From positions 17,268,300 through 17,332,299 of the forward strand of contig CM042558.1 in NCBI GenBank assembly GCA_023630585.1: a stretch of 64,000 bases of DNA. The letters are read 5' to 3'. This DNA is from Cranoglanis bouderius (Eukaryota; Chordata; Actinopteri; Siluriformes; Cranoglanididae). The notes under the pieces are model-generated. The model did no database searches and had not been told where the DNA came from. It was given only the letters and a program-made list of their open reading frames with translations. Shown here piece after piece: positions 60,155-64,000 of the stretch (positions are counted from its first letter, which is position 1; the number at the start of each line of letters is the position of its first letter). Made by a program: the position numbers and the translations under genes.

Positions 60155-62780
60155 ACACACACAGAGAAAACTTTCCTGCCTTGAGATCCGCTTGCTCTGA
60201 AACTATTGATTTGCTAACTCATAAACATATCTCAAGGTGAGAAAGCGAGAAAACAATGGAAGCTCTTTTTAAATAAGTTCATTTCAAGTTTTAAACACAT
60301 TCATATGCACATTTTGCACACACACAAAAAAAAAGAAAACAGGTTCACATTCATTGTTTAGAAACGCTTTAAAAATACTGACACGCTTAAAATAGAGAAA
60401 CTGCAGCGTTTCAAACACACTTTACACACAATCAAGTTCCTCAGCAGGGATGTTAACACGATTTAAAGTAATACTCCGACATTTTTCAATATAATCTCCA
60501 TCTACACTCTTAGAAATAAAAGCCCCGGACGGTACTTCTCCCTGTCGCTGATGTTTTTTGAATTAAAAAATGTGACTACAGCGTACCTTTAACAAGGATT
60601 TCAGGTACATAGTTACATCTCTAAAGCTTTATTCGGAAAGTGAATTACAGTCACACTAAATGCACCTTCCCAGGTAAAAGACACACAGTAAAAGGTACAA
60701 CACAAGGTATTCTAGACAGTACGATCCCAGCGACAAGGAAAAGTACCAGTACGATGACCACAGCAGACAGAAATTGAACTCAAAGAATTCACTTATACAC
60801 TGTAAATAATGATCTTAGCAAGTGAAGATATCTTGAAGACAAAAAGTATCTGATATTTCCCATTATGAGATTATTTTATAACACATAAGTCCGTTAAGCC
60901 TATTTATTGACATGTTTACACATTTCAAGCTTATTCTACTGGCAGGTAGAGTAGCTTCTTTCTCAAAACAAACGCTTGGAAGAAGCAAAATTATCTGCCA
61001 ATAGGACAATAAGACGATTTCAAGCTTGAAACTGAACAGAAAAATATGCTTAATAATATTAGGTGGTTTGTTTAAAAACAAAATAAAGAGAAATATTAGT
61101 TGAATTTGTCTATATTCAATATTTTTCCAAGATATACAGGTATCCTTTTTTTGTGCAGTGTAAGGGAAGTCTAAGAGCAGTCGTTGAACTTCATACTTCA
61201 GTCAGGACCAGTCAAATCTGGGTCATTTGTAGAATTTATTTATGGGTTGGGGGGCAGGGGGGGGATGCTGGAATGTTTGAGAAAAGAGTGAGATTGTGAT
61301 AAAACAAATATAAGATTAATAAACCGATTATTCAGCATTCTGTCTCAATTCAAGCTTGAAATTGTCTTTTTTTTATTATTTATTATTGGCAGATTATTAT
61401 GCTTATTTCTAGAAAGAAGTTAATTAAGTGCCCAGACAATTTCAAGGCTAAAAGAAGACAAAATGTCTAAAAAGGGCATCATATCTCTGTAGCACACTGA
61501 TGAATTTAGCAGTCAAAGTGTTTGTAAACTAAGCACTAAACCTGTTTTAAAAATAAAAATTTTAAAATTTAAAAAAAAAAAACTTCTACATGTGTTTGAG
61601 AACATCTACATGTGTGACCTACACTAGAGCTACTATAAAATAAATACTACAGGTCTATTAAATGACAATAAATCCATTCAAATGCAAACAAATCTCATTT
61701 CTGCATGACATGGCATGGACAAAAATCTCCCAGCGTGCATGCAAAACCCAACAGCGCAATAATAACACGATAAACACACACGCTTCTTCCTCCGTTCCTA
61801 AATTGCACTCGCGGCTAAACACTAAGCACATGCTGATATTTCTTCTGCAGATCCTGATAAAAATCCCTATCATGGATCACGATACAGCAATACATATATT
61901 TTTTTAATACTGCATGGTTAAAATATTCCTCGGCCGGAGGAGATTTAAAGCTGCGCACATCTGTCTAACATAAAGACAGATTTTTATCTCTGGAGCACAA
62001 AAGACAAAACTATGAGATACTCGTCCATTGCACACACAGTCTCTGCGATCAAAATGTGAAGCTCTTGCGTTAATATAGGAGAGCTTGAATCCTCAGTGCA
62101 GCTTTCCCACAAAAAAAGTGAGAAAAAACAAACAAAACAAAACAGAATTTAAGACAGTGTGTGTTAAGAGTTAGCAAAAACCACACCACATGTCTAAAAT
62201 ATTATATTATATTATATTATATATTATTAATCATTTTTGCAATGTTGGCCACTGATCATTTCTTTTATATATAAAAAATATCATGAATATAGGTGAATTT
62301 AGTTAATATTTCTCATTAAAAGATGATAACAAAACAATTTTTTGACCTATTTGTAGACCTTTTGTCTCTTTCAAGCTTTAAATTGTCTTCTTCTGTTGGC
62401 AGACAAGTTCACACAATTACTAACTGAGCAACCAAACAAATTAAAAACAGATTTCAGACTTGAAACGAGACAAAATATCTAGAAATACAGTACTATCTAG
62501 GGAAAATGTCTGTAATAACCTCATTTTTCTCAATCTGAAAGTTCAATTCGACCATATTTGTGATATTTCTGGTTGAACATTTTTGCCATCTTGACATCAC
62601 TTGATATAAATATAACAGATTTGCGATCACTTGGACCGTTACATCAGTGCTGTTGAGAAGATGATCAGAGAAATTTCTAGAACACCTCGTCCTTTTTCAG
62701 TGAACGAACGGTGTGTGTTCTGACCCTTTCCAACCCCTTTCTTTAATCCATCATATCGCTCTGAAAAATGCAAAATAAAT
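58350..62780. other. intergenic downstream of eogt, no gene seen
   Basis: AT-rich with ATT (59045-59088), GT (59475-59517) and CA (60120-60161) arrays and several TTTATT hexamers that could end a longer eogt transcript. Confidence 0.5.
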
Positions 62781-62786
62781 ACGAGT

Positions 62787-62792
62787 TTTATT
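62787..62792 (-). terminator. candidate eogt polyadenylation signal (AATAAA)
   Basis: The plus strand reads TTTATT, so the transcript reads AATAAA 159 bases after the stop. Several further AATAAA hexamers lie downstream (for example near 61376 and 60904), so the real 3' end may be longer. Confidence 0.35.
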
Positions 62793-62920
62793 CGAGTTCT
62801 GATCTCGGATCAGTTCACAAGTCCATAGTATTATTATGTGAAGGTTAAAAACTGATCCGGGATCAGCACTCTGTAGTACGGCACTTTTTACAGTGTTTCA
62901 TTGTAAGCGTTTGAGTCGTG

Positions 62921-62950
62921 TGTGTGTGAGTGTGTGTGTGTGTGTGTGTG
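62921..62950. repeat. (TG)n directly after eogt stop codon
   Basis: CA repeat in the eogt mRNA, forming the first bases of the 3' untranslated region. Confidence 0.95.
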
Positions 62951-63097
62951 CTACAGCTCATCTCGTCCCTGTGTGGAACGCCACGCCCGGTGTCTCCTCA
63001 CGTGATCTGCAGCCAGCATGACCAAGCGCATGAACTCCTCAGGGTCGAAGGTGTAGTTGGTGAATTTCGGGTGATCTCCGAGTGTAGGGTGGTGTCC
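62951..63097 (-). CDS. eogt: eogt last coding exon, ending RDEL-stop
   Basis: This 147-base coding part encodes 48 residues, starting GHHPTLGDHPKFTNYTFD and ending TQGRDEL, then TAG. The acceptor is TTGTAG/GGACAC, and the tract in front of it is almost entirely a (TG)n microsatellite rather than a normal pyrimidine run. The 3' untranslated region begins with a CA repeat directly after the stop. The exon is thus flanked on both sides by CA/TG dinucleotide arrays, which may affect splicing and mRNA stability. Confidence 0.92.
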   Translation of the reverse strand, partial: GHHPTLGDHPKFTNYTFDPEEFMRLVMLAADHVRRHRAWRSTQGRDEL

Positions 63098-63101
63098 CTA
63101 C

Positions 63102-63140
<39 letters not shown>

Positions 63141-63341
63141 CAAACCACAATTTCTTTACTGTCGTCTTCGAACAACCTCAGAGATGTAAATAAAGCACGG
63201 GATTAACTTGACGCCAAAAATAAATAATATATTTTAGCCATAGTACAATCCGGGTGATGCAAATATTATGACGTAGGGCTGGGCGGCGTGACGATAATAT
63301 TGATACCGTGATACATTATATCACATGATGATGATGATGAT

Positions 63342-63381
<40 letters not shown>

Positions 63382-63474
63382 CCTCTAAAAACCTGCAAGA
63401 ACCTCTGACAACTTCAGTACAAGATCAATATCCAGAAAGCTGCCATAATACTGCAATTCTCAGGTGAAAGTGTC

Positions 63475-63506
<32 letters not shown>

Positions 63507-63649
63507 GGTGTTTATGTGGGGATTTTGAGGCTCTGTATCATTGTACCTTATCCTGAGGAAACACTTTGTCTGCTTTCTGCCAGGTCAGGTAGTGAACGCC
63601 CCGAAGTCGAGCCAGATCGCGGTAGCAGCTTTCATCCTGACAGTTATAG
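62951..63649 (-). CDS. eogt: EGF domain-specific O-GlcNAc transferase, 3' coding end (last two coding exons; partial)
   Basis: Two exons at 63649-63547 and 63097-62951, joined at DK/GHHPTLG, give the C-terminal 82 residues plus a partial first codon. EOGT is an ER-lumenal GT61-family enzyme that transfers GlcNAc from UDP-GlcNAc to serine or threonine in EGF repeats of proteins such as Notch. Visible family features are CYRDLARLRGVHYLTWQK, the KVFPQDKGHHPTLGDHPKFT stretch, and a C-terminal RDEL, a KDEL-like ER retrieval signal that fits the lumenal location. The rest of the gene lies beyond the right edge. The gene has the same orientation as tafa4 and its coding end is about 30.6 kb upstream of the tafa4 start codon (about 10 kb from the candidate promoter), matching human 3p14.1 order. 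No disruption is seen in the visible part. Confidence 0.92.
63102..63136. repeat. (CA)n forming the eogt last-intron splice tract
   Basis: Read as (TG)n on the transcript strand, immediately before TTGTAG/G. Confidence 0.95.
63342..63507. repeat. (GT)n arrays in eogt last intron (63342-63379 and 63475-63507)
   Basis: Read as CA repeats on the transcript strand; a GAT run precedes at 63325-63341. Confidence 0.95.
63547..63649 (-). CDS. eogt: eogt penultimate coding exon
   Basis: This 103-base exon has acceptor CTCACTTTCTCGCAG/C and donor GATAAG/GTACAA. It begins with the last base of a split codon and then codes for 34 residues, YNCQDESCYRDLARLRGVHY followed by LTWQKADKVFPQDK. It leaves in phase 0, which matches the next exon. 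The upstream intron acceptor has a good mixed pyrimidine tract. The preceding exon is not recognisable before the window ends. Confidence 0.92.
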
Positions 63650-63759
63650 CTGCGAGAAAGTGAGAGAGAAACAGCGCAAGGTCACCTCCCAAACACAGGG
63701 GGAGCCATATTCAAACATATTTTACTTTAGTCACGTAGTGCAAGTCGATTAAAACATGC

Positions 63760-64000
63760 ATTCCATGCATAAAACATGCGTGAAAATATATTTGCCCCCA
63801 TAGTTACTAATTCCCCAAAGCTATGAAACTGCATTCATAATGGGGTTCAGCTGGAATAGACGCAACCAGGCCTGATTACTGCAAACCCTGTTCAATCAAA
63901 TCAACACTTAAATAGAACTTTTTCAACAGTATGAAGTTGGTTAAAAGGTCTTACCCAGTAACACACTATGCCAAAGTTGAAAGAAATTCCAGAAATGATG
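63760..64000. repeat. possible interspersed repeat at window edge
   Basis: GGCCTGATTACTGCAAACCC and GGGGTTCAGCTGGAATAGAC resemble a common fish transposon segment. It has no exon features despite a GTAAGA-like donor near 63950 on the minus strand. Confidence 0.4.

Noticed and set aside
63930..64000. A further eogt exon ending at a GTAAGA donor near 63950
   Set aside because: The phase and residues do not match what should precede YNCQDESC, and the sequence resembles an interspersed repeat.

Overview
The window reads as teleost genomic DNA, possibly catfish-like from the style of its repeats, although the species cannot be fixed from sequence alone. Dinucleotide microsatellites are very dense, and Tc1-like and MITE remnants are common. 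Introns are long with GT-AG junctions. There are no bacterial-type operons, and nearly every open frame over 60 codons is a translated simple repeat or a chance ORF.

Two genes can be supported, both on the minus strand. The first is a complete coding set for a TAFA (FAM19A) chemokine-like secreted neurokine, best assigned as tafa4. It has a signal-peptide exon at 32202-32319, two cysteine-rich exons at 20111-20266 and 11177-11301, and a 12-base final coding segment at 8702-8713. All splice junctions are GT-AG and the phases agree, giving a 136-residue protein. A CpG-rich block at about 51870-53060 contains a strong minus-strand splice donor and is the likely tafa4 promoter and 5' untranslated exon, about 20 kb upstream of the signal-peptide exon. 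The second gene is the 3' end of eogt (ER-lumenal EGF-domain O-GlcNAc transferase). Its last two coding exons are at 63547-63649 and 62951-63097, and it ends in the KDEL-like tetrapeptide RDEL. The order eogt then tafa4 on the same strand matches the vertebrate arrangement on human 3p14.1 and supports the tafa4 rather than tafa3 assignment.

Layout: 1-8700 is downstream flank and 3' UTR of tafa4, with a 34-bp minisatellite, a Tc1-like remnant, CA/GA arrays and a MITE. 8702-32319 holds the tafa4 coding exons and introns. 32490-34285 is a 1.8-kb pyrimidine hexamer array just upstream of the signal-peptide exon. 34300-51800 is a repeat-rich first intron. 51870-53060 is the CpG island. 53100-62900 is intergenic. 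62951-63649 is the eogt 3' end.

Two MITE-like families stand out. Family A is about 360-400 bp, present in five copies, begins near CAGTCC and ends near GGACTG; four copies carry a perfect TGACGTCA site. Family B is several hundred bp and has ends resembling GATTCTGATTGGTCAGAAG. Three of the five A copies are nested inside B copies. I found no clearly new molecular system. The most useful leads are the CRE-bearing MITE, the UG-repeat splice acceptor of the eogt last exon, and the block-duplicated hexamer array next to the tafa4 signal exon.
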